64,000 bases of DNA from Pseudomonas viridiflava (GTDB lineage: Bacteria; Pseudomonadota; Gammaproteobacteria; Pseudomonadales; Pseudomonadaceae): assembly GCF_900582195.1 (NCBI RefSeq), contig NZ_UTHA01000050.1:62001-126000 (forward strand). Direction: 5' to 3'. The position numbers and the translations under genes are program-made. The notes beneath the pieces were generated by a model. That model had not been told where the DNA came from. It ran no database searches and was given only the letters and a program-made list of their open reading frames with translations. Every line of letters starts with the position of its first letter. Position 1 is the first letter of the stretch. This document shows, one piece after another, positions 10,235-20,717 of the stretch.

Positions 10235-11031
10235 CAGAAATCTCCAAACATCAAAGCGGTCAGAATAAAGTCCAGGCCGAGCACTGCCAGCGAGGCAAAC
10301 ACCACGGTCTTGGTGGTGGCACGACTGATCCCCTCGGAAGTGGGCTCACAGTCATAGCCTTGGAATACGGCGATCCAGGTCACTACAAAGGCGAAAACGA
10401 TGCTTTTGATCACGCCATTGAGCACGTCACTGGTGAAGTTCACGCTGTTCTGCATGTTCGCCCAATAAGAGCCTTCATACACACCCAGCCAGTCGACAGC
10501 CACCCACGAACCACCCCAGATGCCCACCACGCTGAAAATCATTGCCAGCACCGGCAGGGAAATGAAGCCAGCCCAGAGGCGCGGGGCAATAATGTATTTG
10601 AGCGGATCGACGCCGATCATTTCCAGACTGGAAAGCTGTTCGGTCGACTTCATGTTGCCGATCTCTGCGGTCAGCGCCGAACCGGCACGACCGGCGAACA
10701 ACAGCGCGGTCACCACCGGACCCAGCTCACGCAACAGGGTCAGCGCAACCATCTGCCCCACTGCCTGCTCCGAACCGTAGCTCGACAGAATGCTGAAGCC
10801 CTGCAGCGCCAGCACCATGCCGATGAAAATCCCGGAAACAACGATGATCACCAGCGACATGACGCCGACTGAATGCAGCTGCTTGACCAGCAGACTGAAA
10901 CCGCCGCTGATCCCGCCGCGCCCCAGCAGGGCATGGAACAGGAACAGCGTCGCCCGACCGAACACCGCGACGGCGTCGATCGCCGCCTCGCCGAACCGGC
11001 GCACGCGTTCTATTAATGAAATTCTGCGCAT
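10234..11031 (-). CDS. mlaE: ABC permease MlaE
   Basis: 265-aa multi-spanning MlaE/YrbE permease of the phospholipid ABC transporter in the inner membrane. Family stretches: [40 protein letters not shown] and [20 protein letters not shown]. It overlaps both mlaF (upstream) and mlaD (downstream) by one base, showing a tightly coupled operon. Confidence 0.95.
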   Translation of the reverse strand: MRRISLIERVRRFGEAAIDAVAVFGRATLFLFHALLGRGGISGGFSLLVKQLHSVGVMSLVIIVVSGIFIGMVLALQGFSILSSYGSEQAVGQMVALTLLRELGPVVTALLFAGRAGSALTAEIGNMKSTEQLSSLEMIGVDPLKYIIAPRLWAGFISLPVLAMIFSVVGIWGGSWVAVDWLGVYEGSYWANMQNSVNFTSDVLNGVIKSIVFAFVVTWIAVFQGYDCEPTSEGISRATTKTVVFASLAVLGLDFILTALMFGDF

Positions 11032-11840
11032 CAGCGCTTCCCCAGAAGATCTGCGCGGTAATCCGTCGCTGGAAAATGGTACGGCACCGGGCCATCGGGA
11101 TCGCCGGTCATGAACTGACGGATCCGCGGCTCGTCCGAGTTCATCAGTTCGTCCGGCGTACCCTGCCCCAACACCTGGCCATCACCCACTACATAGATGT
11201 AGTCAGCAATGCTCGCGGTTTCGGCCAGATCGTGGGACACCACGATGCTGGTGATACCCAGCGCATCGTTGAGCAGGCGGATCAGACGGACCAGTACGCC
11301 CATGGCGATCGGGTCCTGCCCGACGAACGGCTCGTCGTACATGAGGATCTGTGGATCAAGCGCAATCGCCCGCGCCAGTGCGACGCGGCGCTTCATGCCA
11401 CCGGACAGCTCATCCGGCATCAACTCGATGGCCCCCCGCAGACCGACCGCCTGCAATTTGAGCAGGACAATGTCGCGGATCATTTCTTCTGGCAAATCGG
11501 TATGAACACGCAGGGGGAAAGCCACGTTCTCGAACACATCGAGATCGGTGAACAGCGCGCCGCTTTGAAACAGCACACCCATGTGCTTTCGCGCATCGAA
11601 CAGATCGCTGCGCGAAAGCGCAGGCAGATTCTGGCCGTTGACCCAGACTTCGCCGCTGGCAGGACGCAATTGTGCGCCCATCAATCGCAGCAGCGTGGTC
11701 TTGCCACACCCGGAAGGCCCCATGATGCCGGTGACCTTGCCGCGCGGTATGCGAATATCGACGTTATTGAAAATGCTGCGCGCACCGCGCTTGAAGGAGA
11801 CTCCCTTCAGCTCGACCGCGTAGGCGTTATCGGCACTCAT
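11031..11840 (-). CDS. mlaF: ABC ATPase MlaF
   Basis: 269-aa ATPase of the Mla system. Walker A GPSGCGKT at 41-48, signature [15 protein letters not shown], Walker [14 protein letters not shown]. First gene of the mlaFEDCB operon, which in pseudomonads is also called ttg2 for its role in solvent tolerance. It is divergent from kdsD across a 275-bp spacer that must hold both promoters. Confidence 0.96.
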   Translation of the reverse strand: MSADNAYAVELKGVSFKRGARSIFNNVDIRIPRGKVTGIMGPSGCGKTTLLRLMGAQLRPASGEVWVNGQNLPALSRSDLFDARKHMGVLFQSGALFTDLDVFENVAFPLRVHTDLPEEMIRDIVLLKLQAVGLRGAIELMPDELSGGMKRRVALARAIALDPQILMYDEPFVGQDPIAMGVLVRLIRLLNDALGITSIVVSHDLAETASIADYIYVVGDGQVLGQGTPDELMNSDEPRIRQFMTGDPDGPVPYHFPATDYRADLLGKR

Positions 11841-12075
11841 CTAAACTCCTTGCGATGCAGCCTCTCACTCGGACGCCTGTCTTTACTTGAAAAGTACGTA
11901 CATCCCGGGCAGGCCGAACTGGCGGCGAACTATATCACTGCAAAGGCTACGCGCCCAAGGCTTGTACCAGCCTGAGTTCGGCGACATGACAGGTGCGCAG
12001 GCTGTTTTTCCGGTTTTCGGTAACGAGGAATGACAAAGCACGACGAACTAGCGTGAGGCTTTGCAACATAACCGC

Positions 12076-12081
12076 TATAAT
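12076..12081 (+). promoter_or_regulatory. Candidate sigma-70 -10 element for kdsD operon
   Basis: A perfect TATAAT 35 nt upstream of the kdsD ATG. No good -35 hexamer at the expected spacing was found, so the call is tentative. Confidence 0.35.
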
Positions 12082-12115
12082 CGCCGCCTTTTCATCGGGC
12101 TATACGATTTCTGAC

Positions 12116-13090
12116 ATGAGCCAATCCAGCGACCTGATTCAATCGGCACAACGCACCATCCAACTCGAAGTGGAGGCCGTACAAGGCTTGTTGCCCCATA
12201 TCGACGCCGATTTCGTACGCGCTTGCGAGATGATTCTGGCCAGTAAAGGCCGTGTAGTCGTGGTCGGCATGGGCAAATCCGGGCACATCGGCAACAAGAT
12301 TGCCGCGACCCTGGCCAGCACCGGCACCCCGGCCTTCTTCGTCCACCCGGCCGAAGCCAGTCATGGCGACATGGGCATGATCACTCGCGATGATGTGATC
12401 CTGGCCCTGTCGAACTCCGGCTCGACCAACGAAATCGTCACCCTGCTGCCGCTGATCAAACGTCTGGGCATCCAGCTGATCAGCGTCACCGGCAACCCGC
12501 AATCGCCGCTGGCCAAGGCCGCCGAGGTCAATCTCAACGTTCACGTCGAGCATGAAGCCTGCCCGCTGAATCTGGCGCCGACCTCGTCGACGACAGCGGC
12601 ATTGGTCATGGGCGATGCGTTGGCCGTCGCGCTGCTGGAAGCACGCGGTTTCACCGCCGAAGACTTCGCCTTCTCCCACCCGGGCGGCGCGCTCGGTCGT
12701 CGCCTGTTGCTGAAAGTGGAAAACGTCATGCATGCCGGGCAGGAGTTGCCGCAAGTACAGCGCGGCACGCTGCTCAAGGACGCACTGATGGAAATGACCC
12801 GCAAAGGTCTGGGCATGACCGTTATTCTTGAAACTGACGGCAAACTCGCCGGGATCTTTACGGACGGCGACTTGCGCCGCACGCTGGATCGCAGCATCGA
12901 CATTCGCAGCGCCACCATCGACCAGGTGATGACGGCCCACGGCAAGACTGCCCGCCCGGAAATGCTGGCCGCCGAAGCCCTGAAAATCATGGAAGATCAC
13001 CGAATCAACGCCTTGGTAGTCGTAGACGAGGAAGATCGCCCGGTCGGCGCCTTCAACCTCTCCGATCTGCTGCGCGCAGGAGTCATGTAA
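12116..13090 (+). CDS. kdsD: D-arabinose 5-phosphate isomerase
   Basis: 324-aa enzyme that turns ribulose 5-phosphate into arabinose 5-phosphate, the first step of Kdo synthesis for LPS. An N-terminal SIS sugar-isomerase domain (GMGKSGHIGNKIAATLAST near residues 48-65; SNSGSTNEI) is followed by two CBS domains (from about residue 205). Start MSQSSDLIQSAQ at 12116 matches family length; the open frame upstream adds non-conserved residues. Stop overlaps the kdsC ATG by one base (TAATG). Confidence 0.95.
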   Translation: MSQSSDLIQSAQRTIQLEVEAVQGLLPHIDADFVRACEMILASKGRVVVVGMGKSGHIGNKIAATLASTGTPAFFVHPAEASHGDMGMITRDDVILALSNSGSTNEIVTLLPLIKRLGIQLISVTGNPQSPLAKAAEVNLNVHVEHEACPLNLAPTSSTTAALVMGDALAVALLEARGFTAEDFAFSHPGGALGRRLLLKVENVMHAGQELPQVQRGTLLKDALMEMTRKGLGMTVILETDGKLAGIFTDGDLRRTLDRSIDIRSATIDQVMTAHGKTARPEMLAAEALKIMEDHRINALVVVDEEDRPVGAFNLSDLLRAGVM

Positions 13091-13614
13091 TGAGCAACGA
13101 TCTGCTGCAACGCGGCAAAGCGATCAAACTGGCGGTTTTCGACGTCGACGGCGTCCTCACCGACGGGCGCCTGTATTTCCTTGAAGACGGCAGCGAATTC
13201 AAGACTTTCAATACCCTCGATGGCCAAGGCATCAAAATGCTGATGAACGCCGGCGTGCAGACCGCTATCATCAGCGGCCGCAAGACCCCGGTGGTCGAAC
13301 GTCGAGCGAAAAACCTGGGCATCCCGCACCTGTTTCAGGGCCGCGAAGACAAATTGGTCGTTCTCGACGGCCTGCTGGAGCAACTGGGCCTAAGCTATGA
13401 ACAGGTCGCCTATCTCGGTGACGACCTGCCTGACCTGCCGGTGATTCGCCGCGTAGGCCTGGGCATGGCCGTGGCCAACGCTGCCGACTTCGTCCGCGAA
13501 CACGCCCATGGCGTGACCCGCGCCCGCGGCGGTGAAGGCGCCGCCCGCGAATTCTGCGAATTGATCCTGCGCGCCCAGGGCCGCCTCGATGCGGCCAACG
13601 CCGCGTACCTGTGA
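13090..13614 (+). CDS. kdsC: KDO-8-phosphate phosphatase
   Basis: 174-aa HAD-superfamily phosphatase without cap domain, forming a tetramer; releases phosphate from Kdo-8-phosphate. The HAD nucleophile motif FDVDGVLTDG holds Asp18 and Asp20; later YLGDDLPDLPV is motif III. One-base overlap with kdsD and GTGA overlap with the next gene mark it as part of a single kdsD-kdsC-lptCAB operon. Confidence 0.95.
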   Translation: MSNDLLQRGKAIKLAVFDVDGVLTDGRLYFLEDGSEFKTFNTLDGQGIKMLMNAGVQTAIISGRKTPVVERRAKNLGIPHLFQGREDKLVVLDGLLEQLGLSYEQVAYLGDDLPDLPVIRRVGLGMAVANAADFVREHAHGVTRARGGEGAAREFCELILRAQGRLDAANAAYL

Positions 13615-13622
13615 GCCAAGCC

Positions 13623-14195
13623 ATGTTCAGCAAAAAATTTCGTAACTTCCTGCTGTTCGGCTGCATCGCGGCGATTTTCGCCGCGGTCGGCTACTGGAAC
13701 ATCAGTCCGGAACGCTTCCTCGACAAGCCGACGGTCTCGACCGCCGAGAACCCGATTGACTGGTACGCGACCAACACACACACCATTCAGTACCTGCCCG
13801 ACGGCAAGGTGCAGTACGAGATGACCTCCGACAAGGCCGAGCACGTCAAGGCTACCGATGTCACCCTGGTCACCAAGCCGGACCTGAATATGTATCGCGG
13901 CACCGACTTCCCTTGGCACGTGACCAGCGAACGCGGCGAAGTAAACTCGGGCGGTACCGAAGTTGAACTGATCGATTCGGTACGCGTACAGCGCACCGAT
14001 GAGAAAAAACGCGGCACTCTGATCACCAGCACCCGCATGACCGTGTTCCCGCAGCAAGAATATGCGCAGACCGAGCAACCCGTTAGAATCGAGGGTGCTG
14101 GCGGTGTATCGACTGGCGTCGGAATGAAAGCGTACCTGAAGGAAAGCAGGATACACCTGCAATCGAACGTAAGAGGACAGTATGAGGCTCGTTAA
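13623..14195 (+). CDS. lptC: LPS export protein LptC
   Basis: 190-aa bitopic inner-membrane protein: helix at residues 6-24 (FLLFGCIAAIFAAVGYW) then a periplasmic beta-jellyroll of the LptC/YrbK family. It links LptB2FG to the LptA bridge. ATG 13623 gives the usual 190 aa; a GTG at 13611 that overlaps the kdsC stop (GTGA) would add four residues and is possible. lptA begins 14 nt before its stop. Confidence 0.92.
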   Translation: MFSKKFRNFLLFGCIAAIFAAVGYWNISPERFLDKPTVSTAENPIDWYATNTHTIQYLPDGKVQYEMTSDKAEHVKATDVTLVTKPDLNMYRGTDFPWHVTSERGEVNSGGTEVELIDSVRVQRTDEKKRGTLITSTRMTVFPQQEYAQTEQPVRIEGAGGVSTGVGMKAYLKESRIHLQSNVRGQYEAR

Positions 14196-14727
14196 AACCC
14201 TCCCTATTTTGCTCAGTCTGGGCGCAGCACTGGGAAGCGTGAGCGCCTGGGCTCTGCCGAACGATCAGCAGCAACCTATCCGCATTCAGGCCGACGACGC
14301 CCAACTGGATGACAAGAACGGCATCGCTACCTATAAAGGTGATGTGATCATTACTCAGGGTTCGATGATCGTTAAAGGCAACACGGTGACCATCACCCGT
14401 ACGCCGGCTGGCGATATCGACGTCGTGACGTCGGTGGGCAACCTCGCCTACTTCGAACAGTTGCAGACTCAAGGTGATGCCAAGCCTGTACAGGGCTGGG
14501 GCGTGACGATTCAGTACCACGCTGCGCAGAACCGTGTTGTGCTGATCGACAAGGCCAAGGTTGTCGACAAGGACAACAACACGACTCAAGGCGAGAAAAT
14601 CGTCTATGACACCGTGAAGAAACTGGCCAGCGCCGGTCGCGCTACCGGCAGCAAGGTCACCGAAGCGCGTCCGCGCATCGATATGGTGATCCAGCCGAAG
14701 AAGAAAACCGACGAGAAAACCCAGTAA
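14182..14727 (+). CDS. lptA: LPS transport periplasmic protein LptA
   Basis: 181 aa with a signal peptide cut near residue 24 (SVSAWA|LPN) and an OstA-like jellyroll ([20 protein letters not shown]). It oligomerises as the periplasmic bridge carrying LPS from LptC to LptD. It overlaps lptC by 14 nt and lptB by one base (TAATGG). AGAGGACAG precedes the ATG as Shine-Dalgarno. The C-terminal [10 protein letters not shown] tail is lysine-rich. Confidence 0.94.
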   Translation: MRLVKTLPILLSLGAALGSVSAWALPNDQQQPIRIQADDAQLDDKNGIATYKGDVIITQGSMIVKGNTVTITRTPAGDIDVVTSVGNLAYFEQLQTQGDAKPVQGWGVTIQYHAAQNRVVLIDKAKVVDKDNNTTQGEKIVYDTVKKLASAGRATGSKVTEARPRIDMVIQPKKKTDEKTQ

Positions 14728-15452
14728 TGGCAACTCTGAAAGCTCAGCACCTGGCCAAGGCCTATAAAAGCCGCCAGGTCGTGCGTGATGTCAGTCTGTC
14801 GATCGACAGCGGCCAGATCGTCGGCCTGCTCGGCCCGAACGGTGCCGGCAAGACCACGTGCTTCTACATGATCGTCGGCCTGGTACAGGCCGATCAGGGC
14901 CGCGTGCTGATCGACGATCTGGACGTCAGCCATCAGCCAATGCACGGCCGTGCAAAGGCTGGCATCGGCTATCTCCCGCAAGAAGCATCGATCTTCCGCA
15001 AACTGTCGGTGGCTGACAACATCATGGCCATCCTCGAGACCCGTCAGGAACTCGACAAGGCCGGTCGCCGCAAAGAGCTGGAAAGCCTGCTGCAGGAATT
15101 CCATATCAGCCATATCCGCGACAATCTCGGCATGAGTTTGTCCGGGGGTGAACGCCGTCGGGTGGAAATTGCCCGCGCGCTGGCAACGGCACCGAAATTC
15201 ATCCTGCTCGACGAACCGTTCGCCGGTGTCGATCCGATCTCGGTCGGCGACATCAAGCAGATCATCCACCACCTCAAGGCCAAGGGTATCGGTGTATTGA
15301 TCACCGACCACAACGTCCGCGAGACGCTGGATATCTGCGAAACCGCTTACATCGTTAACGACGGTCAGCTGATTGCCGAAGGCGATGCAGAGACCATCCT
15401 GGCCAACGATCTGGTCAAGGAAGTGTATCTGGGCCACGAGTTCCGCCTTTAA
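14727..15452 (+). CDS. lptB: LPS export ATPase LptB
   Basis: 241-aa cytoplasmic ABC ATPase powering LPS extraction with LptFG. Walker A GPNGAGKT at 36-43, signature [15 protein letters not shown], Walker [15 protein letters not shown]-loop [11 protein letters not shown]. Start overlaps lptA. rpoN follows after a 187-bp spacer. Confidence 0.97.
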   Translation: MATLKAQHLAKAYKSRQVVRDVSLSIDSGQIVGLLGPNGAGKTTCFYMIVGLVQADQGRVLIDDLDVSHQPMHGRAKAGIGYLPQEASIFRKLSVADNIMAILETRQELDKAGRRKELESLLQEFHISHIRDNLGMSLSGGERRRVEIARALATAPKFILLDEPFAGVDPISVGDIKQIIHHLKAKGIGVLITDHNVRETLDICETAYIVNDGQLIAEGDAETILANDLVKEVYLGHEFRL

Positions 15453-15557
15453 GCGTGACGGTACCCGGTGCACGGCCGGGGCGCTGTATCGATTCAAGCA
15501 GGATTTAATACGCTTTAATTGTTACAGCGCTCTAGGCAAACACTTCAGTTTCAGGCA

Positions 15558-15563
15558 TATAAT
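15558..15563 (+). promoter_or_regulatory. Candidate -10 element upstream of rpoN
   Basis: TATAAT 77 nt before the rpoN ATG; the -35 region is poor. It would place the two hairpins at 15576-15613 in the rpoN leader RNA. Confidence 0.3.
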
Positions 15564-15575
15564 TTGCTTAAGTTT

Positions 15576-15613
15576 GGCGCTTCGGCGCCCTGTAGTGGAT
15601 GGCGCATAGCGCC
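15576..15613 (+). other. Two GGCGC/GCGCC hairpins in the rpoN leader
   Basis: GGCGC-TTCG-GCGCC (15576-15589), a classic stable UUCG tetraloop, is followed by GGCGC-ATA-GCGCC (15601-15613). The four arms are identical, so alternative pairings between the hairpins are possible. They lie 27 nt before the rpoN start. Confidence 0.5.
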
Positions 15614-15639
15614 GGCGAATAAGGTGTTAAGCCCCTGCC

Positions 15640-17130
15640 ATGAAACCATCGCTAGTCTTGAGAATGGGCCAGCAGCTGACGATGACACCGCAGCTGCAAC
15701 AGGCCATCCGCCTGCTCCAATTGTCGACCCTGGATCTGCAACAGGAAATCCAGGAGGCTCTGGAATCCAATCCGATGCTCGAACGCCAGGAAGAAGGCGA
15801 CGACTTCGACAATTCCGACCCCATGGCCGACAACGCCGAACAGAAGCCCACCGAAATCCAGGAACCCTCCTATCAGGAAACCGCCCCGACGGTGGACAAC
15901 CTCGAGGAAGGTGACTGGAGCGAGCGTATCCCCAACGAACTTCCCGTCGATACCGCGTGGGAAGACGTTTACCAGACCAGCGCCAGCAGCCTGCCCAGCA
16001 GCGACGATGACGAATGGGACTTCACCACCCGCACGTCCGCCGGCGAGAGCCTGCAAAGCCACCTGCTGTGGCAACTGAACCTCGCACCGATGTCCGACAC
16101 CGATCGCCTGATCGCCGTGACCCTGATCGACTGCATCAACAATCAGGGCTACCTGGACGAAACCCTCGAAGAGATCCTCGAGGCATTCGACCCGGAACTG
16201 GATATCGAACTGGACGAAATCGAAGCCGTCCTGCACCGCATCCAGCAGTTCGAACCGGCCGGTATCGGCGCGCGCAATCTCGGCGAATGCCTGCTGCTGC
16301 AATTACGCCAGCTGCCTGCCAAGACGCCCTGGCTGGCTGAAGCCAAACGCCTGGTCAGCGATTACATCGACCTGCTGGGCAGTCGCGACTACAGCCAGTT
16401 GATGCGGCGCATGAAGCTCAAGGAAGACGAGCTGCGTCAGGTCATCGAACTGGTGCAGAGCCTTAATCCGCGCCCAGGTTTGCAGATCGAATCCACCGAA
16501 GCCGAATACGTTGTGCCTGACGTCATAGTGCGCAAGGACAACGAACGCTGGCTGGTCGAGCTGAACCAGGAATCGGTGCCACGCCTGCGCGTCAACGCCC
16601 AGTACGCCGGTTTCGTCCGGCGCGCCGACACCAGTGCCGATAACACTTTCATGCGCAATCAGTTGCAGGAAGCTCGCTGGTTCATCAAGAGCCTGCAAAG
16701 CCGCAACGAAACCCTGATGAAAGTTGCCACCCAGATCGTCGAGCATCAGCGCGGTTTTCTGGAGTACGGCGACGAAGCCATGAAGCCGCTGGTCCTGCAT
16801 GACATCGCCGAAGCGGTCGGCATGCACGAATCGACGATTTCACGGGTGACCACGCAGAAATTCATGCATACCCCGCGCGGTATTTATGAGTTGAAATACT
16901 TTTTCTCCAGCCACGTCAGCACCTCCGAAGGCGGCGAATGCTCGTCCACAGCGATCCGCGCGATCATCAAAAAACTGGTTGCAGCGGAAAATCAGAAAAA
17001 GCCGTTGAGTGACAGCAAGATCGCTGGTTTACTGGAGGCACAAGGCATTCAGGTGGCTCGCCGCACCGTCGCCAAGTACCGCGAATCCCTCGGGATCGCG
17101 CCTTCGAGCGAACGCAAGCGGTTGATGTAA
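15640..17130 (+). CDS. rpoN: RNA polymerase sigma-54 factor
   Basis: 496 aa. Region I is Leu/Gln-rich ([20 protein letters not shown]), region II acidic ([11 protein letters not shown]), then core-binding and HTH domains, ending with the RpoN box [10 protein letters not shown] at about 473-482 that reads the -24 promoter element. It directs transcription with AAA+ activators for nitrogen use, motility and more. Adjacent hpf and nitrogen-PTS genes match the widely conserved rpoN cluster. Confidence 0.97.
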   Translation: MKPSLVLRMGQQLTMTPQLQQAIRLLQLSTLDLQQEIQEALESNPMLERQEEGDDFDNSDPMADNAEQKPTEIQEPSYQETAPTVDNLEEGDWSERIPNELPVDTAWEDVYQTSASSLPSSDDDEWDFTTRTSAGESLQSHLLWQLNLAPMSDTDRLIAVTLIDCINNQGYLDETLEEILEAFDPELDIELDEIEAVLHRIQQFEPAGIGARNLGECLLLQLRQLPAKTPWLAEAKRLVSDYIDLLGSRDYSQLMRRMKLKEDELRQVIELVQSLNPRPGLQIESTEAEYVVPDVIVRKDNERWLVELNQESVPRLRVNAQYAGFVRRADTSADNTFMRNQLQEARWFIKSLQSRNETLMKVATQIVEHQRGFLEYGDEAMKPLVLHDIAEAVGMHESTISRVTTQKFMHTPRGIYELKYFFSSHVSTSEGGECSSTAIRAIIKKLVAAENQKKPLSDSKIAGLLEAQGIQVARRTVAKYRESLGIAPSSERKRLM

Positions 17131-17203
17131 GCCACGTTACAGCGTTCCAGTGGCAGGCTATCCAGCCTGCCGCTTTATGCACTGGCAACGAAGGAGAAGC
17201 TGT

Positions 17204-17512
17204 ATGCAAGTCAACATCAGTGGACACCAACTGGAAGTGACCGAACCTCTGCGCACCTACATCAACGAGAAACTCGAACGATTAGAGCGCCATTTCGACA
17301 AGATCACCAACGTGCAAGTCACGATGTGCGTCGAAAAGCTGAAGCAGAAAATCGAAGCCACCTTGCATATACCCGGCAGCGAAGTGGTCGCCAACGCAGA
17401 AGATACTGATATGTATGCTGCGATCGACTCACTCACCGACAAGCTGGATCGCCAACTCAAAAAGCATAAGGAAAAGACCCAGAGCCTCCTCCAGGGCGCG
17501 ACCGGTCGTTAA
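17204..17512 (+). CDS. hpf: Ribosome hibernation promoting factor, short form
   Basis: 102-aa protein that binds the 30S subunit in stationary phase and helps form 100S ribosomes. Starts MQVNISGHQLEVTEPLRTYI; length is that of the short HPF type. AAGGAGAAG 5-6 nt before ATG 17204 fixes the start; an upstream in-frame GTG/ATG extension is not conserved. Second gene after rpoN. Confidence 0.95.
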   Translation: MQVNISGHQLEVTEPLRTYINEKLERLERHFDKITNVQVTMCVEKLKQKIEATLHIPGSEVVANAEDTDMYAAIDSLTDKLDRQLKKHKEKTQSLLQGATGR

Positions 17513-17524
17513 CATCCCTAACCC

Positions 17525-17989
17525 ATGATCCGACTTGAAAGTATCCTGACCCCCGGCCGTTCCCTCGTGAACGTGCCGGGCGGCAGTAAAAAGAAAGCCC
17601 TCGAACAAATTGCCAACCTGATCGCCCGCGAAGTGCCGGATCTGGAGATGCAAGATGTCTTCGAGGCGTTGATTGCCCGTGAAAAACTCGGCTCCACCGG
17701 TTTTGGTAACGGCATCGCCATTCCTCACTGCCGTCTCAAGGGTTGTCAGGCGCCTGTCAGCGCCTTGATGCACCTTGAAGCGCCAATCGATTTCGACGCC
17801 ATCGATGGCGCCCCGGTTGACCTGCTGTTCGTATTGCTGGTCCCGGAAGCCGCCACCGATGCGCACCTGGAGTTGCTGCGTCAGATCGCCAGCATGCTCG
17901 ATCGCAAGGACGTGCGCGATAAACTGCGCAGCGCTGCGAGCAACGAAGCCTTGTATCAGGTTGTCCTGGACGAGCAGAACGGGCACTAA
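17525..17989 (+). CDS. ptsN: Nitrogen-PTS EIIA component
   Basis: 154-aa EIIA-Ntr with the phosphorylated histidine His68 in [10 protein letters not shown]. It receives phosphate from EI-Ntr through NPr (PtsO, encoded 0.9 kb downstream) and regulates potassium transport and metabolism rather than sugar import. Spacing of 12 nt after hpf and 2 nt before rapZ indicates one operon. Confidence 0.95.
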   Translation: MIRLESILTPGRSLVNVPGGSKKKALEQIANLIAREVPDLEMQDVFEALIAREKLGSTGFGNGIAIPHCRLKGCQAPVSALMHLEAPIDFDAIDGAPVDLLFVLLVPEAATDAHLELLRQIASMLDRKDVRDKLRSAASNEALYQVVLDEQNGH

Positions 17990-17991
17990 TC

Positions 17992-18849
17992 ATGCGCTTG
18001 ATCATCGTCAGTGGCCGCTCCGGCTCGGGTAAAAGTACCGCACTGGATGTCCTTGAGGACAACGGTTACTACTGCATCGACAACCTGCCGGCAGGCTTGC
18101 TGCCGGAATTGGCCGAACGCGCGCTGATTCACACCGAACTGGCGCAGCCGCTGGTGGCTGTTTCGATCGATGCGCGCAACCTGCCGAGCCACCTGACGCG
18201 CTTTCCCGAACTGCTTGAAGATGTCCGCAGCAAGCACATCCAGTGCGACGTCCTGTATCTGGATGCCGACGAAGAAACCCTGCTCAAGCGTTTTTCCGAA
18301 ACCCGCCGTCGCCATCCGCTGAGCAATGCCAACCGCTCGCTGGCCGAGGCGATCCAGGATGAAACCGCCCTGCTCGGTCCGATTGCCGACCTCGCCGACC
18401 TGAAGATCAACACCACCAATCTGAACCTGTACCAGTTGCGCGACTCCATCAAGCTGCGTCTGCTGAACCAGCCAGAGCCGGGCACCGCGTTTCTGGTCGA
18501 ATCATTCGGCTTCAAACGCGGCATGCCGGTGGATGCGGATCTGGTGTTCGATGTGCGCTGCCTGCCCAATCCGTACTGGAAGCCGGAACTGCGTGCGCAG
18601 TCGGGTCTCGATGCGCCGGTGGCCGAATACCTGGCGGCACAGCCGGAGGTCGAAGAAATGTTTCAGGACATCTTCACCTACCTGCACAAATGGCTACCGC
18701 GCTTCGCCGCGAGCAACCGCGCCTACGTCACCATTGCCATTGGCTGCACCGGCGGGCATCACCGCTCCGTCTACCTGACCGAACGTCTGGGTCAGGCCCT
18801 GCAGAAAACCCTGAAGAACGTCCAGGTTCGCCACCGCGACCTCACTTAA
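17992..18849 (+). CDS. rapZ: RNase adapter RapZ, nucleotide-binding protein
   Basis: 285 aa. N-terminal P-loop GRSGSGKS at 8-15 and the RapZ/YvcJ C-terminal domain ([16 protein letters not shown]). In E. coli it guides RNase E to the GlmZ sRNA and so tunes glucosamine-6-phosphate synthesis; that sRNA pathway is not established in pseudomonads, so the role here is inferred from family only. Lies in the rpoN-hpf-ptsN-rapZ-ptsO operon. Confidence 0.93.
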   Translation: MRLIIVSGRSGSGKSTALDVLEDNGYYCIDNLPAGLLPELAERALIHTELAQPLVAVSIDARNLPSHLTRFPELLEDVRSKHIQCDVLYLDADEETLLKRFSETRRRHPLSNANRSLAEAIQDETALLGPIADLADLKINTTNLNLYQLRDSIKLRLLNQPEPGTAFLVESFGFKRGMPVDADLVFDVRCLPNPYWKPELRAQSGLDAPVAEYLAAQPEVEEMFQDIFTYLHKWLPRFAASNRAYVTIAIGCTGGHHRSVYLTERLGQALQKTLKNVQVRHRDLT

Positions 18850-18864
18850 AGGATTCACACCGCG

Positions 18865-19146
18865 ATGCCTGCTCTGGAAATCGAAATCATCAACAAGCTG
18901 GGCCTGCATGCCCGCGCATCGGCCAAGTTCGTTGGCGTGGCCGGGCAGTATCCGGATTGCACGATCAGAGTGGGCAAGGATCCGGACCCACAGAAAATGG
19001 TCGATGGCAAAAGCATCATGGCGATGATGATGCTGGCGGCTGGCAAGGGCACCAAGATCTATTTGAGCACTGAAGGGCATCAGGAACAGGAAGCGCTGGA
19101 TGCGCTGGTGGCGTTGATCAACAACTACTTCGATGAAGGTGGTTGA
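18865..19146 (+). CDS. ptsO: Nitrogen-PTS phosphocarrier NPr
   Basis: 93-aa HPr-like protein with the phosphorylated His15 in NKLGLHARAS and the second HPr motif KSIMAMMMLAA. It passes phosphate from EI-Ntr (PtsP) to PtsN. Start follows AAAGGATT at good spacing; last gene of the rpoN operon. Confidence 0.95.
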   Translation: MPALEIEIINKLGLHARASAKFVGVAGQYPDCTIRVGKDPDPQKMVDGKSIMAMMMLAAGKGTKIYLSTEGHQEQEALDALVALINNYFDEGG

Positions 19147-19154
19147 TCCGCCAA

Positions 19155-19174
19155 TGAGGGAGCTTGCTCCCTCA
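19155..19174. repeat. REP-like palindrome after ptsO
   Basis: TGAGGGAGC-TT-GCTCCCTCA: 9-bp arms with a 2-nt turn, related in pattern to the REP hairpins elsewhere in the window. It separates the convergent ptsO and ZIP genes and may block readthrough. Confidence 0.55.
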
Positions 19175-19180
19175 CCCTGT

Positions 19181-20074
19181 TCAGCCCAACGCGGTATCCA
19201 TCACCATCATCAGACAGAACCCGATCAACAGACCAAGACTGGCCAGTTTGTCATGACCATGACGTCGTGATTCCGGGATCACCTCGTGGGTCACCACCAG
19301 CAGCATCGCCCCCGCCGCCAATGCCAGGCCCAATGGCAACAACATCTGCGCCAGGCTGACCAGCCAGGCACACAACAGCGCAAACACCGGCTCGACCAGA
19401 CCTGACGCCGCGCCGATTAGGAACGCCTTGACCCGCGACATCCCCGCCCCGGCCAACACCAGCGCAATCACCAGGCCCTCCGGCACATCCTGCAAGGCGA
19501 TCCCCATGGCCAGACTGTCCGCATCCGGCATGCCGCCGCCAGCAGAAACGCCAACGGCCATGCCTTCAGGGATGTTATGGGCAATGATGGCGAACACGAA
19601 CAGCCAGATCCGCGGCGGTATCACCGGATGCTCGACGGTACCGACGAGCATTTCCGGGGACGCGCCCGACACCTTGCGATCAACCAGATACAGGCCAAAC
19701 GCACCGAGCATGATGCCGAAGCAGATCAAGCCACTGGCGCCCCACGGTGTGAGGCCGAGGCTTTCAGCTGCGGCGATGCCCGGCACGATTAGCGAAAACG
19801 CCGTTGCCGCCAGCATCACACCCGCGCCAAACCCCAGCAAGGTATCGCTGAGTGACTGCGGCATGCGCCGAATCACCAGCACCGGGACCGCGCCAAGCGC
19901 CGTGCCCAAGGCGCAGATCGCACCTCCCTGCAACGCCCGCGACAGCCTCGGCTCCAGATTCAGCCATTCCAGTCCGTGGGCAACCAGCAAGGTCATGCCC
20001 GCCAACAGCAATAGCGATCCCACCGCGTAACGAAACATACGCCCACTTCCGATCGCCAGTGTTTCAGTGCCCAT
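19181..20074 (-). CDS. ZIP-family metal transporter
   Basis: 297-aa membrane protein with about eight helices. ZIP metal-binding motifs are present in the fourth and fifth helices: IAHNIPEGMAVG and ALQDVPEGLVIAL. The family takes zinc, iron or manganese into the cytosol. It lies 30 nt after sodA on the same strand and may share its transcript, which would link metal import to manganese superoxide dismutase; that link is inference. Confidence 0.88.
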   Translation of the reverse strand: MGTETLAIGSGRMFRYAVGSLLLLAGMTLLVAHGLEWLNLEPRLSRALQGGAICALGTALGAVPVLVIRRMPQSLSDTLLGFGAGVMLAATAFSLIVPGIAAAESLGLTPWGASGLICFGIMLGAFGLYLVDRKVSGASPEMLVGTVEHPVIPPRIWLFVFAIIAHNIPEGMAVGVSAGGGMPDADSLAMGIALQDVPEGLVIALVLAGAGMSRVKAFLIGAASGLVEPVFALLCAWLVSLAQMLLPLGLALAAGAMLLVVTHEVIPESRRHGHDKLASLGLLIGFCLMMVMDTALG

Positions 20075-20104
20075 AGTCAGCCTTGGATTGTTTTTATAGA
20101 AGAC

Positions 20105-20716
20105 TTAAACCAGTGCGGCCTGATAGCGCGCAGCGACTTCAGGCCAATTGATCACGTTGTAAAAGGCGTTGATGTATTCCGGGCGACGGTTCTGATAACG
20201 CAGGTAATAGGCGTGCTCCCAGACGTCGAGACCGAGAATCGGCGTGTTGCCGCTCATCAGCGGGCTGTCCTGGTTGCCGCTGCTTTCCACGATGAGTTTT
20301 TTCTCCGGGGTCACGCTCAGCCAGGCCCAACCGCTGCCGAAACGGGTCAGCGCGGCTTTGGTGAAAGCTTCCTTGAAGCTGTCGAGGCCGCCCAGTTGTG
20401 CATCAATGGCCTTGGCCAGCGCACCGTCAGGTTTACCGCCACCGTTGGGCACCATCACTTCCCAGAACAACGAGTGGTTGGCGTGACCGCCACCCTGATT
20501 GATTACCGCTGCCCGCAGTTTTTCCGGCAGTTGCTGAACACTGGCGACCAGTTTTTCTACCGGCCACTCGGCGTACTCAGTACCTTCAACGGCGGCGTTG
20601 AGGTTGTTGATGTAAGTCTGGTGATGCTTGGTGTAGTGGATCTCCATGGTCTGCGCATCGATATGCGGTTCCAGGGCATCGTAGGCGTAAGGCAAGGCAG
20701 GCAAGGTAAAAGCCAT
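20105..20716 (-). CDS. sodA: Superoxide dismutase, Mn type (SodM)
   Basis: 203-aa Fe/Mn-family dismutase. First metal ligand His27 in EIHYTKHH, and the C-terminal signature [20 protein letters not shown] with Asp and His ligands. Operon position (fagA-fumC-orfX-sodA) is that of the iron-starvation-induced manganese enzyme of P. aeruginosa, so Mn is the likely metal. Start [13 protein letters not shown] at 20716, one base after the orfX stop (TGA-A-ATG); ATG 20731 in frame is a less likely start. Confidence 0.94.
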   Translation of the reverse strand: MAFTLPALPYAYDALEPHIDAQTMEIHYTKHHQTYINNLNAAVEGTEYAEWPVEKLVASVQQLPEKLRAAVINQGGGHANHSLFWEVMVPNGGGKPDGALAKAIDAQLGGLDSFKEAFTKAALTRFGSGWAWLSVTPEKKLIVESSGNQDSPLMSGNTPILGLDVWEHAYYLRYQNRRPEYINAFYNVINWPEVAARYQAALV

Positions 20717-20717
20717 T

